Made by a program: the position numbers and the translations under genes
Origin: Microbacterium foliorum
Lineage (GTDB): Bacteria; Actinomycetota; Actinomycetes; Actinomycetales; Microbacteriaceae
DNA: 64,000 nucleotides
Direction of reading: 5' to 3'
NCBI RefSeq assembly: GCF_006385575.1
Contig: NZ_CP041040.1
Coordinates: forward strand, 2,976,001-3,040,000
Shown: piece by piece, positions 26,589 to 35,386 of the stretch
How the letters are laid out: every line of letters starts with the position of its first letter
Position numbering within the stretch: the stretch's first letter is position 1
Notes under the pieces: generated by a model
What the model saw: only the letters and a program-made list of their open reading frames with translations
Told to the model about the DNA's origin: nothing
Database searches by the model: none

Positions 26589-26597
26589 GTGAGAACT

Positions 26598-27905
26598 TTA
26601 CGCTGAACAGAACTGGTCTGGCCCGCCCCACCCTCCGACCCATGCCTCCACCCGCGGGTCTGAACGCAGGAGGTGCACCCCGTTCGCGGCGATCGTCCGC
26701 GTCGTGAACCCCTCTTCCGTGCCCCACCGCACGGCTCGACGCATCGCTCGCCGCGAGCGCAGCACGCCCAGCGACGATCCGTCGGCGGCGGCGAGATCGA
26801 CTGTGCCGACATCCCCCGTGCCGAGGCCCGCGACGCACTCGGCGATCCAGGCCGGCTCGAGCACCACGACCGGTCGGTCGAGCTCCCAGACCACCCGGGC
26901 GTCCGGCTGCTCATCGCCGACCACGACGCGCGGGTCTCCCGCGAGGGCGGTCGTCGTCGCGTCGAGCATGACCCGCGCCAGCGGGAATGCAGCGAGGATC
27001 GAGTCCACCGCGACGAACAGCGCCTCCGGGGTGTGTGCTCCGCGCAGCCTGACCGCGAGGTCGGGCGCATCTGACAGCAGGCCTCGCGGGGCGGAACCGC
27101 CGATCGGAATCGACGAGACGAGCCTCATGGTCTGGGCATTCGCGCGCTCGAGTCCCGAACCGCTGCGCTCGGCCCACTCGGGTCCGTCGTGCCAGGCCAC
27201 CGCTGTCGGCACGTGGGCGAGCACGGCGCCCGCCTGCCACATCCGATGCGCCCATTCCCAGTCCTCGCCCCCGTAGGCCGAGAAGGACTCGTCGAACCCG
27301 CCGGTCTCGTCGAACAGGCGGCGCGAGCAGGCGATCACCGCACCGATGACGAACCGATATGACCGGTCGTCGGGGTCGAGCAGATCGCGGCTTCGGGCGT
27401 ACTCCTGCGCGAGCCACGCCGGCTCAGCGAGTTCCCGGTCGACCACAGCCTCGAGCACCGGTGCCTCCGGGGCGATACCCGAGAAATCCGCGTGCCGACG
27501 GCGTCCGACGGTGACGGCCTCGGGAAGCAGAGCCGGAAGACGGGTGAGGGCGCGCACGTACCCCGGCTCAGGGGCCGTGTCGGCGTCGAGGAAGCAGAGC
27601 ACGTCGCCACTGCTCGCGCGCACGCCGAGATTGCGCACCGCCGCGAGACGGAAGCCCCGGTCCTCCTGTCGCACCAGGATCACCCCGTCGGGCACGCGGA
27701 CGTCACCCGGGGAACCGTCGTCGGCGACCACGATCTCGAGAAGCTCGGGCGGATAGTCCTGCATCGACAGGGCCGACAGCGTGCGAGCGAGCTCCGCGGG
27801 CTGCTCGTAGTGAGCGACGATCACCGACACCTTCGGCAGGATCTCAGGGTCGACTCCGTCGAGCGTGTCCCACCGGTTGCCGACGACCCAGGGCTGCCGC
27901 GTCAC
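26598..27905 (-). CDS. Family 2 glycosyltransferase
   Basis: A 435-residue protein. The N-terminal GT-A domain (residues about 20-260) has VSVIVAHYEQPAELARTLSA, VVADDGSPGD, the DxD motif in CFLDADTAPEPGYV, and the acceptor-site motif GGFDESFSAYGGEDWEWAHR, typical of chondroitin-synthase or GalNAc-transferase-like GT2 enzymes. The C-terminal 170 residues (from about residue 265) are an extra domain that resembles a degenerate second transferase domain. GTG at 27905 overlaps the TGA of the preceding gene. It is the third gene of the left arm of the divergent glycan locus. Confidence 0.88.
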   Translation of the reverse strand: MTRQPWVVGNRWDTLDGVDPEILPKVSVIVAHYEQPAELARTLSALSMQDYPPELLEIVVADDGSPGDVRVPDGVILVRQEDRGFRLAAVRNLGVRASSGDVLCFLDADTAPEPGYVRALTRLPALLPEAVTVGRRRHADFSGIAPEAPVLEAVVDRELAEPAWLAQEYARSRDLLDPDDRSYRFVIGAVIACSRRLFDETGGFDESFSAYGGEDWEWAHRMWQAGAVLAHVPTAVAWHDGPEWAERSGSGLERANAQTMRLVSSIPIGGSAPRGLLSDAPDLAVRLRGAHTPEALFVAVDSILAAFPLARVMLDATTTALAGDPRVVVGDEQPDARVVWELDRPVVVLEPAWIAECVAGLGTGDVGTVDLAAADGSSLGVLRSRRAMRRAVRWGTEEGFTTRTIAANGVHLLRSDPRVEAWVGGWGGPDQFCSA

Positions 27906-28876
27906 CAGGCCAGCCCTTCCCACCAGCGCACATACGCCTCGGCCGCCTCGGGCCATGCCATCGGCAGCCTCGTCAGCCCGTGCCAGGTCGACTCCGGGCG
28001 CTCGAAAGCCTGCCGCACCGCCACCGCGAGCTCGGGTTCGCCGACCGTCTGCAGGGTTCCGGGGCGCAGCGTCGCCATCTCGTCCATGTAGCGGTTGCGC
28101 ACCGCGACGGGTCGCCGACCCCAGCCGATCCACGACGCCAGGGAGCCGGATGCCGACACATGACGATGTGCGATCACCGGCACCGACACAGCGCGGCCGC
28201 GTCGCGCGATCTCCGCGTCGTCGAGCCAGCCCGTCACCTCGACCTCGACCCCGAGGGCACCCGCACGGCGGACGAACTCCTCGAGCTCGGCGGCGTGCCC
28301 CTCCGAGGCGCGGCCGAGAATCGTCATCTTCCCGATGCCCGCATGCGCCGCCGCACGGGCCGCCTCGTCGTGTCCTTTTCCGGGGTAGAAGTAGCCGAGC
28401 ACGCCGACCGAGCCGTCCGCCGGCATCCGCTGCGCGTCGGTCTCGAGGTCCACCGGCAGCGGAATGCTCACCGCCGCGCCAGACCAGACCTGCTCTTCGC
28501 GAAGCAGCGCTCGCTCGTGTTCACTGTTGACCGCCACCCCTCGCGCCGCCGCAGCCACGGCAGCGTAGGCCGCTCGTCGGCGAGGCCGATTGCGCTCGCC
28601 GTCGGACGCCTGCGGCACATCGTGCAGGGTGACGCTGACCGGCCGGCGCGCGGCGAGCGCTCCGAACGACCGCGCCGCCTGCTCGGGAGAATCACCCCAC
28701 AGGCGATCCGTGAAGTGCACATGCAGCGCGGCGTCCGTCGGCGCCGCATCCAGGTCTGCCGCGTCGATCGTCCGGATCGACGGCCGCGCTGCGCGCACCG
28801 CGGAGGCCATGTCGCGCGCATACATCGCGACGCCGTGGGTGCCCGGGTGCACGAGCAGCAGCGGCGTGGCGCTCAT
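27902..28876 (-). CDS. Glycosyltransferase (GT-B, family 4-like)
   Basis: A 324-residue protein with a GT-B-like plan: an N-terminal domain starting TPLLLVHPGTHGVAMYARDM, a ligand region VSVTLHDVPQASDGE and GVAVNSEHERALL, then a C-terminal Rossmann domain VGVLGYFYPGKGHDEAARAA with ASGSLASWIGWGRRPVAVRN in place of the classical family-4 EX7E motif. The GYFYPGKGHDE segment matches the G-x-x-xx-KG motif of GT4 proteins. It overlaps genes on both sides by four bases, so the left arm is a tightly coupled operon. Donor and acceptor are unknown. Confidence 0.8.
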   Translation of the reverse strand: MSATPLLLVHPGTHGVAMYARDMASAVRAARPSIRTIDAADLDAAPTDAALHVHFTDRLWGDSPEQAARSFGALAARRPVSVTLHDVPQASDGERNRPRRRAAYAAVAAAARGVAVNSEHERALLREEQVWSGAAVSIPLPVDLETDAQRMPADGSVGVLGYFYPGKGHDEAARAAAHAGIGKMTILGRASEGHAAELEEFVRRAGALGVEVEVTGWLDDAEIARRGRAVSVPVIAHRHVSASGSLASWIGWGRRPVAVRNRYMDEMATLRPGTLQTVGEPELAVAVRQAFERPESTWHGLTRLPMAWPEAAEAYVRWWEGLAW

Positions 28877-29802
28877 CCCGCCCGCCATACGTCGAGCAGA
28901 GGGGCGAGACGCGTCAGGGCGGCATCGACGAACTCCGGGTGCGCTGCGTACCACTCGAGGTGAGCGGCCCGCACCTCGGCATCGTCGATCGGTGTCCCGT
29001 CGACGATCCAGTGCGCACGCGGCTCGTCTGGCAGCGCCCACGCCTCGATGACCTCGGGGTGCAATGGCGCCCGCACCGAGTTCAACAGCGGCCGGCCGGG
29101 GTCGGTCGGGCCGCCCGCGTGGCCGAGTGCCGCGAGCACGCGAGCACCCAACGGCATCCACACCGCGTCGCCCGGGTGGTTGACCGTGCGTGCGTGATCG
29201 GCCGTGACCGAGTCGAACAGGTCGGAGACCCGCACGTCGGCGCTCTGCTCGCGCAGGCGCAGCGTGTCGATCGACGCCTCGCCCACGGCGCGCACCTGAT
29301 CGGGGGTCAGCGCGGCCACGACGGGGATGCCGGCTGCTGCGGCGAGCGTGCGGATGTCGTGATACGCCACGACCGGCGGGTCGCCCTCGACGCCGGGCAC
29401 GCGGATCGCGGCCTGGAAGGGATGCAGCCCCGCGAAGCGCACCGGCGGCACGGTCAGCACGCGGGCATCCGTCGCCGCGGCGATCTGTCGCGTGCCCAGC
29501 GGCAGATCACGATAGTCGTCACGGATCGGCTGGCTCACGACAGTGTCGGCGGCGCGGACGACCTCGTGCAGCCGCGCAGTGTCGTCGGCGGTCATCTCGT
29601 GCACGGCCGGAACGCGCACGAAGCGGTGCTCGGGAGTATCCATCACCGTGCGCAGCGATTCGGCCTGGCAGTTGCCGAGGACGACGCCGAAACTCTCGGG
29701 AAGCGGAGCCAGCCCGTAGAACTCCGAGTAGTGTTGGCGGCGCGCTAGCACCAGGGAGCCAGCGGGCGCAACGCCCGTGCGCAGTTCGGGGGCATGGCTC
29801 AT
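28873..29802 (-). CDS. WcbI-like polysaccharide biosynthesis protein (putative acyltransferase)
   Basis: A 309-residue protein with the opening GVVLGNCQAESLRTVM, which is the signature of the WcbI family (an acyl-CoA-dependent enzyme that acetylates capsule heptose in Burkholderia). Later features are DTVVSQPIRDDYRDLPLGTRQ and VAYHDIRTLAAAAG. ATG at 29802 is preferred; no good ribosome-binding site is seen, and a 71-base gap separates it from the divergent gene at 29874, so a bidirectional promoter lies there. It probably acetylates or otherwise modifies a sugar made by the surrounding transferases. Confidence 0.82.
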   Translation of the reverse strand: MSHAPELRTGVAPAGSLVLARRQHYSEFYGLAPLPESFGVVLGNCQAESLRTVMDTPEHRFVRVPAVHEMTADDTARLHEVVRAADTVVSQPIRDDYRDLPLGTRQIAAATDARVLTVPPVRFAGLHPFQAAIRVPGVEGDPPVVAYHDIRTLAAAAGIPVVAALTPDQVRAVGEASIDTLRLREQSADVRVSDLFDSVTADHARTVNHPGDAVWMPLGARVLAALGHAGGPTDPGRPLLNSVRAPLHPEVIEAWALPDEPRAHWIVDGTPIDDAEVRAAHLEWYAAHPEFVDAALTRLAPLLDVWRAG

Positions 29803-29873
29803 GATTCGAACGTACCCCCTCGATCGCATCTGATCGTGCGTCCCCATTGCTGCGCGGTCACCTCCGTCTTGCG

Positions 29874-30998
29874 ATGCCCGCACGTCGTGCTGTGCCGCCA
29901 ACGGAGAACCACATCCTCACCGAACCTGCCCTCATCCGCGTCGCCTCGATTCCGGCCGCCCACCCCTACGTGCGTGCGGTCACCGACACACAGCGTGTGC
30001 GTGTGCTGCCCGACCCTCCCGTTGCGGGCGCGCCCGCCGACGTGTGGTGGCCGCCGGTGGCGCTCACCTCGCCGTGGCTCGTTTCACACGCTGCGGACTT
30101 CGACCTGCTGCACGTGCACTTCGGTCTCGAGTCGTTCTCGCCGGACGAACTGCGCGAGGCTCTCGAGACCGCGCTCCGGCTCGGCCGCCCCGTCGTGTAC
30201 ACCGTGCACGACCTGGAGAACCCGCAGCTCGTCGATCAGCGCCCGTACCGAGAACTGCTCGACGTGATCATCCCGTCAGCCGACCACCTCATCACGCTCA
30301 CTCCGACCGCCGCCGCCGAGATCGAACGGCGGTGGCACCGCAGCAGCCGGGTGCTGGCTCACCCCACCCTGCTCGACGGCGCCGCGGTGCCCGAGCGCAC
30401 GGTCGACGAGACCCTCCGGATCGGAATCCACCTGCGCGACCTGCGCCCCAACATCGCCGCCGAGCGTGCGGTACGCGCGGCCGTCGACGCCGCCGCCCTG
30501 CTCGCACAGACGGGGCGGGCGGTCGAGTTCGAGGTGCTGATGCACGATCGCGTCCGCGATGACGCAGCGGCCACCCGTGTGACTGCTGCCGCCGAAGAGC
30601 ACCCTGCGGTGCGGGTGCGACGCACCCCGCGTCTGAGCGACGCGGGCATCGATGCCTGGATCGGCGGACTCGACCTCTTCGTCCTGCCCTACCTGCACGG
30701 CACGCACTCGGGGTGGGTCGAGCTCTGCTACGACCTGGGGGTTCCCGTGGCCGGAACGGACGTCGGGCACATCGGGTCGCAGCATCCCGATGACTTCTTC
30801 GTGATCGACCTCGACGACCCGCAGACGCTGGTCGAGGCAGTGGCGCTCGCCTCCGACGCGCGCGCCACATCGCCGCGCGCATCGCTCGTCGAACGGCGGC
30901 GCTCCGAGAGAGTGGCCGAACGCGAGGCCGTGCGCGACGCGCACGCCCGGCTCTACACCAGCGCGCGCGCCGAGATCTCGACGGCGGCCCGCGCGTGA
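29874..30998 (+). CDS. Glycosyltransferase (GT-B fold)
   Basis: A 374-residue GT-B-type transferase with LIRVASIPAAHPYVRAV near the start, FDLLHVHFGLESFSPDE, VVYTVHDLENPQLVDQRPYR, and a C-terminal domain LRIGIHLRDLRPNIAAERAV ending in LDLFVLPYLHGTHSGWVELCYD then VPVAGTDVGH, the position of the EX7E donor site. It heads the right arm of the locus. ATG at 29874 and GTG at 29892 are both possible starts. Its stop overlaps the next GTG by four bases. Confidence 0.82.
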   Translation: MPARRAVPPTENHILTEPALIRVASIPAAHPYVRAVTDTQRVRVLPDPPVAGAPADVWWPPVALTSPWLVSHAADFDLLHVHFGLESFSPDELREALETALRLGRPVVYTVHDLENPQLVDQRPYRELLDVIIPSADHLITLTPTAAAEIERRWHRSSRVLAHPTLLDGAAVPERTVDETLRIGIHLRDLRPNIAAERAVRAAVDAAALLAQTGRAVEFEVLMHDRVRDDAAATRVTAAAEEHPAVRVRRTPRLSDAGIDAWIGGLDLFVLPYLHGTHSGWVELCYDLGVPVAGTDVGHIGSQHPDDFFVIDLDDPQTLVEAVALASDARATSPRASLVERRRSERVAEREAVRDAHARLYTSARAEISTAARA

Positions 30999-32134
30999 TC
31001 GCTCGCGAGCGGTTGCGGGTGCTCGTCGTGGCCCCCGAGCGTCACGCCCTGCGCCAGCCGCATGCCGGCGGCTTGGAAGCCGTGGTGTGGAACCGCGTGC
31101 GCTGGCTGCGCAGCCGAGGTCATGACGTGCAGCTCTGCGCGGCCGAAGGGTCGGACTTCCTCGGCGCCGACATCGACCTGCACCTGCCCAGCCCCCGATG
31201 GCATCAGTCACGGGATGCGTCGGACACCGACTTCCCCGAGGGACATCGTCGACTCATGACCGATGCCTTCGCGCGGGTGCGGGATCGGCTCGACTCCCCC
31301 GAGACCCGCGTCGACGTCGTCGACAATCACAGCCTCCACGGGGATCCGATCCTCTGGAGCCGTGACATCGGGGTGCCGGTCGTCACCACGCTGCACACGC
31401 CGCCCCTCGCCGACATGGTGATCGCCTCGAACGCGCTCGCCGGCTCATCGCCGCATCGGTTCCTCGCGGTCAGCCAGTACACCGCGCGGGCCTGGTCGGC
31501 CGAGGGCGTCGAGGCCTTCGTCTTCACCAACGGCGTCGACACGGCGCAGTGGAGCCTCGGGCCTGGCGGAGGCGACTGGGTGTGGTTCGGACGGATCGTC
31601 CCCGAGAAGGCCCCGCACCTCGCCATCATCGCCGCCAGACGCGCCGGGGCGCGCCTGAAGCTCGCGGGCCGAGTGGGCGACGCCGCGTACTTCGATCGGG
31701 AGGTGCGACCGCTTCTCGGCGGCGGCATCGACTACGTCGGGGCGCTGCGACAGCCCGAGCTCTCGGCCCTCGTGGGCGCCGCATCGGTCGCTCTCGTGAC
31801 CCCTGTGTGGTCGGAGCCCTTCGGCCTCGTGATGGCAGAAGCGCTCATGACCGGCACGCCCGTCGCCGCGTTCGACTCCGGCGGCACCAGCGAGGTGCTG
31901 GCCGGAATCCCCGGCACCGCCATCGTGCCGTCCGCCGACACCGATGCTCTCGCCCACGCCGCAGCGGCGCTGGTCGGGCAGTCGCGACTCGGACTGCGCC
32001 GCCAAGACGTGCGTGAGGCGGCCTCCGCTCGCCACTCGCTCGACCACAGGCACCGCGAGATCGAGCGAGTTCTCTCGGTCGCCGCTCAGAGCGCGGTGCC
32101 TGGCCACGAGCTCGTCGAGGCGGTCGGCGCATGA
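30995..32134 (+). CDS. Family 4 glycosyltransferase
   Basis: A 379-residue retaining GT-B transferase. Typical GT4 segments are RQPHAGGLEAVVWNRVRWLRSRGHDVQL at the N-terminus (the glycine-rich acceptor side), VTTLHTPPLADM, FTNGVDTAQW and WFGRIVPEKAPHLAI at the domain border, and EPFGLVMAEALMTGTPVAA (EX7E) followed by SGGTSEVLAG at the donor site. GTG overlaps the previous stop. It probably transfers a hexose to the product made by the preceding enzyme. Confidence 0.9.
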   Translation: MIARERLRVLVVAPERHALRQPHAGGLEAVVWNRVRWLRSRGHDVQLCAAEGSDFLGADIDLHLPSPRWHQSRDASDTDFPEGHRRLMTDAFARVRDRLDSPETRVDVVDNHSLHGDPILWSRDIGVPVVTTLHTPPLADMVIASNALAGSSPHRFLAVSQYTARAWSAEGVEAFVFTNGVDTAQWSLGPGGGDWVWFGRIVPEKAPHLAIIAARRAGARLKLAGRVGDAAYFDREVRPLLGGGIDYVGALRQPELSALVGAASVALVTPVWSEPFGLVMAEALMTGTPVAAFDSGGTSEVLAGIPGTAIVPSADTDALAHAAAALVGQSRLGLRRQDVREAASARHSLDHRHREIERVLSVAAQSAVPGHELVEAVGA

Positions 32135-33141
32135 TCGGCTGGTACGTGCATCATCACGGGTGGGGCCACGTGACCCGGATGCAGGGGATCCGCCCGCACC
32201 TCGGCGATGAGGTGACGGTGTTCTCGAGCCTCCCCGAGCCTGAGTCCCTGGCCCCGAGGACGACATGGGTGCAGCTGCCCTCCGACTCCGATGCGGTGGT
32301 CGGGCCCGACGGAGTTCGCCGCGAAGCGCGCGAGCTCGGCGACGTCACGGCCCGCGGCACGCTGCATTGGGCGCCCGTCGGGCATCCTGGGCACCAGGCT
32401 CGTCTCGCGGCGATCGCGGAGTGGGTGGCGATCCGCCCCATCTCCGCGTTCGTCGTCGACGTCAGCGTCGAGGTCACGATGCTCGCTCGTCTGCTCGGCG
32501 TGCCGACGATCTCCGTCGCGCAACCGGGCGACCGCACCGATGCTCCGCACCGTCTCGGGTACGACCTCGCCGACCGCATCCTGGCGCCCTGGGCTCCGGG
32601 GACGATCCCCGCGAAAGCCCTCGTCGGTCGCGAGGACCGCGTACGGTCGGTGGGCGCGATCTCGCGCTACGACGGCCGCACTCGCGATGACTCAGGCGAC
32701 GACGTGCGCCGCGTGCTGTTCCTCGGCCTCGCCCTCGACCCGCTGCGGCTCGCACAGACGATCGAGCTGCTGAGCGCAGACGGATGGGCCGTCGAGAGCG
32801 CAGGAGCAGGCCACGGCGACCGCGTCGACGATGTGTGGCCGCTGCTGTGCCGGGCCACCGTCGTCGTGAGCGCGGCGGGTCAGAACAGCATCGCCGACCT
32901 CGCGGCAGCGGATGCCCGCGGTGTCGTCATCGCCCAGGAGCGACCCTTCGGCGAACAGCAGGACATGGCCCGCGTGCTGGCGGCGCACGGCCTCGCGCAG
33001 ACCGTCTCGGCTGATGCGACGCCCACCGAGGTGGTCGACAGCATCCGACGAGCGGCCGACACCGCACCCCGCTGGAACGTGTGGCAGGTGTCGGGCGCCG
33101 CCGGTCGTGCCGCGGCCGCGATCGAGGAGCTGGCACGATGA
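32131..33141 (+). CDS. MurG/GT28-like glycosyltransferase
   Basis: A 336-residue GT-B enzyme of the GT28/UDP-glycosyltransferase type. The start YVHHHGWGHVTRMQGIRPHL is the glycine/histidine-rich acceptor loop. The C-terminal nucleotide-sugar domain includes RRVLFLGLALDPLRLAQT and the donor loop VVVSAAGQNSIADLAAAD, followed by AQERPFGEQQDMARVL, the position of the QxxN/Q donor contacts. Four-base overlaps on both sides (ATGA) place it firmly in the right-arm operon. Confidence 0.88.
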   Translation: MIGWYVHHHGWGHVTRMQGIRPHLGDEVTVFSSLPEPESLAPRTTWVQLPSDSDAVVGPDGVRREARELGDVTARGTLHWAPVGHPGHQARLAAIAEWVAIRPISAFVVDVSVEVTMLARLLGVPTISVAQPGDRTDAPHRLGYDLADRILAPWAPGTIPAKALVGREDRVRSVGAISRYDGRTRDDSGDDVRRVLFLGLALDPLRLAQTIELLSADGWAVESAGAGHGDRVDDVWPLLCRATVVVSAAGQNSIADLAAADARGVVIAQERPFGEQQDMARVLAAHGLAQTVSADATPTEVVDSIRRAADTAPRWNVWQVSGAAGRAAAAIEELAR

Positions 33142-33989
33142 CGATCCGCGTCGCCGTCATCACTCCCGCATCGGTGAACCGTCTCGACCACCTGCAGCGC
33201 CAGCGCCGATTCCTCGACGAGGTGCGCACGCCGGGCATCGAGGTCGTGCGTGTCGAGGCATGGCTCGACGTCGACGCGCCGCCCGCAGTGCCGTCGACCC
33301 TGTTCGTGCATATGCCGCCGGGTCACGACGGCATGCGCGTCGGTGCGGCGCGCAACGCCGCCGCCGCCCTCGCGCTGGATCACGGGGCCGACCTGCTGGT
33401 GTTCCTCGATGTGGACTGCCTGCCGGGGCCGGCACTGCTCGAGAGATATGTCAGCGCGGCACAGACTTACCCGCACGACCTGCTCTGCGGACCGGTGACC
33501 TACCTGCACAGCGTGCAGCGCCCGTCGACGATGCTCGATCTCGGTGCCATGACCCGGCCGCATCCGGCTCGTCCCCTGCCACCGGACGGCGAGGTGGTGA
33601 CGGCGACCGATGACGAGTTCGACCTGTTCTGGTCGCTGTCGTTCGCGGTGACCGCAGAGACGTGGACGCGCCTCGGCGGCTTCGACGAGGCGTACGAGGG
33701 GTACGGCGCCGAAGACACGGACCTCGGCCGACGCGCTCGGTCGCTCGACATGCGAGTGCAGTGGGTCGGCGGCGCGCACGCCTACCACCAGTGGCATCCG
33801 GCCGGTTCTCCGCCGTGGCGCCACCTCGACGACATCCTGCGCAACGGCGCCCTGTTCGCCGAGCGCTGGGGCGAGTGGCCGATGCGCGGCTGGATAGACA
33901 GCTTCATCGAGGGCGGTGCGGTCGAACCCCACGGCGACGGATACCGTCGCGTCGCATCGGGCACCGGCCTTCGCTCAGTCCAGGCGTGA
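33138..33989 (+). CDS. Family 2 glycosyltransferase
   Basis: A 283-residue GT-A transferase, shorter than the GT2 of the left arm but with the same acceptor-site plan: VGAARNAAAALALDHGAD, DxD motif LVFLDVDCLPG, and GGFDEAYEGYGAEDTDLGRRA. The last 40 residues include the WGEWPMRGWIDSFIEGGA tail. It is the last gene of the right arm and its end overlaps by 15 bases the convergent gene at 33975-34604. No membrane anchor is seen, so it acts in the cytoplasm. Confidence 0.9.
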   Translation: MTIRVAVITPASVNRLDHLQRQRRFLDEVRTPGIEVVRVEAWLDVDAPPAVPSTLFVHMPPGHDGMRVGAARNAAAALALDHGADLLVFLDVDCLPGPALLERYVSAAQTYPHDLLCGPVTYLHSVQRPSTMLDLGAMTRPHPARPLPPDGEVVTATDDEFDLFWSLSFAVTAETWTRLGGFDEAYEGYGAEDTDLGRRARSLDMRVQWVGGAHAYHQWHPAGSPPWRHLDDILRNGALFAERWGEWPMRGWIDSFIEGGAVEPHGDGYRRVASGTGLRSVQA

Positions 33990-34604
33990 CGACAGCTCCC
34001 GGATGATCTCGCCGACCTCTCGCTCCGCATCCGCGACGCGCTCGACGTCTGCCTCGAGATCGGCGATCGTCTCGGCGGCGGCGCCGTGACGACGTGCGAT
34101 CTGCAGGTTCGCGCGAATGTTCATGGCTCCGCCAGACAGCCCGGCCCGGAGCGCCTCTGCCGCCACCGCGAGATCGACGACGATATGCGGGTTGCCCGCC
34201 TCCACCAGCACGCGCACGTCGCGCAGCATCGCCACGCCGATCGCGCCGACCCGCGCCGCTGACCGGGCCGCCTCGACAGCGGCGTCGCGGACGCGCTCGT
34301 CGCGCGAAGGGTCGTCGGCGGGCAGAGCGAGCGCGGCCCCGAAGCTCGACGAGACGACGCCGTCCGCCTCGACCGCCCGCAGCGCCTCGGCCCGTTGCCG
34401 GGCGAGGCGGTCGACGGTGTCCGCCGCTCGCTGGTCACCATCGGAATACCCACCGACCATGCTCATCAGCGAGGCGGAGATCGCGAGCATCACCCCTGAC
34501 GCCGCACCGCCCCCGGGAGAACCCGTCGGTCGACTCAGAGCATCCAACCAGTCGTCCAGCGGGGTGGATGGGGGGATGTCGGCGGAGTCCTGCATGAGCG
34601 CCAC
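33975..34604 (-). CDS. Cyclodeaminase/cyclohydrolase (FTCD-like) family protein
   Basis: A 209-residue all-helical protein of the FchA/FTCD-cyclodeaminase family, with the signature TGSPGGGAASGVMLAISASL near residue 27-46 and a long helical bundle containing AAVEAARSAARVGAIG and SGGAMNIRANLQIARRHG. Relatives act on formimino- or methenyl-tetrahydrofolate. The start is GTG at 34604 with no ribosome-binding site; ATG at 34595 is possible. Whether it still handles folate is uncertain, although a hut-related HutF lies 11 kb away. Confidence 0.85.
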   Translation of the reverse strand: MALMQDSADIPPSTPLDDWLDALSRPTGSPGGGAASGVMLAISASLMSMVGGYSDGDQRAADTVDRLARQRAEALRAVEADGVVSSSFGAALALPADDPSRDERVRDAAVEAARSAARVGAIGVAMLRDVRVLVEAGNPHIVVDLAVAAEALRAGLSGGAMNIRANLQIARRHGAAAETIADLEADVERVADAEREVGEIIRELSSRLD

Positions 34605-34613
34605 ACTATCGAG

Positions 34614-35006
34614 CTAGGACACCAGCAGCGGCAGCAGCGACACGACGAGTCCGACGAACCCGACGCCGGCGAACACGATCCCCAGAGTGAGGATGACGCG
34701 CCGCGCGTGGGGAGGCTCGCCGACCCGTGCGTGGGCCGGATTGTTCGCGCTGACCACGCCCGCGGCCCAGCCGTCCTCCGCAGTGGCGGACTCATGCCTT
34801 TTCAGCGGCCGTTCGTGAAAGTCGCCGCCGGCGAACCAGCGTCCGATCAGCGAATCGTCGCGCTCGATGACGGCGATCTCGACGGGCAGCCACGCTCCCT
34901 CGACGGTGCGGATGAGGAACGCCAAGAGAAGCAGCGGCAGACCGATGCCGAGGCCCACCCAGGAAAGCACCTCACCGACGAGAGCGAGAGTGTCCAGAGC
35001 CTGCAT
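34614..35006 (-). CDS. Small membrane protein of unknown function
   Basis: A 130-residue protein with a first helix VLSWVGLGIGLPLLLLAFLI, a short cytoplasmic or extracellular stretch containing EGAWLPVEIAVIERDD and FAGGDFHERPLKRHE, and a second helix VILTLGIVFAGVGFVGLVVS. I do not recognise the family. It ends 10 bases before the FTCD-like gene start on the same strand, so the two may be co-transcribed. Confidence 0.7.
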   Translation of the reverse strand: MQALDTLALVGEVLSWVGLGIGLPLLLLAFLIRTVEGAWLPVEIAVIERDDSLIGRWFAGGDFHERPLKRHESATAEDGWAAGVVSANNPAHARVGEPPHARRVILTLGIVFAGVGFVGLVVSLLPLLVS

Positions 35007-35133
35007 CTCACCATCGTAGAGAGTGCAGCCCACCCTCGGCGGCGAATCCGCTAACCACTGCGCGCCCCAGGCGCAAGGCCCTCTGCACACTCGACCGTCT
35101 CGCCTAACGTCGCCCACGAGGGGAAGGAGAACC

Positions 35134-35385
35134 GTGAGGACTCACATAGAGATCGACGGCAGAAGCTTCGTGCTTCACGACGATCAGCCCCTGCCCGAGA
35201 TCATGGCGGAGATCGAAGCGGCCGCATCCTCATCGCCGACGTTCGTCACCCTGTCTGCGGAGGGCCGGAGCATCAGCGTGCTGATCCGCTCGTCGACGAG
35301 GGTGGTGATCTCGGTCGAGAAAGACGACCACGTCGAGCCGGACCAGGGCGCGTGGGACCTCCCGTTCGACGAATGGGAGTTGTGA
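35134..35385 (+). CDS. Small conserved protein, paralogue of the 25987-26268 product
   Basis: An 83-residue protein beginning THIEIDGRSFVLHDDQPLPE, with a helix MAEIEAAAS and strands RSISVLIRSSTRVVISVEKD. The order matches the 93-residue product at 25987-26268. GTG at 35134 has a near-perfect GGAAGGAGA site seven bases upstream. Its stop is two bases before the ATG of the histidine phosphatase gene, so it is the first gene of a probable operon with that enzyme and the NAD(P)HX dehydratase. Confidence 0.8.
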   Translation: MRTHIEIDGRSFVLHDDQPLPEIMAEIEAAASSSPTFVTLSAEGRSISVLIRSSTRVVISVEKDDHVEPDQGAWDLPFDEWEL

Positions 35386-35386
35386 C

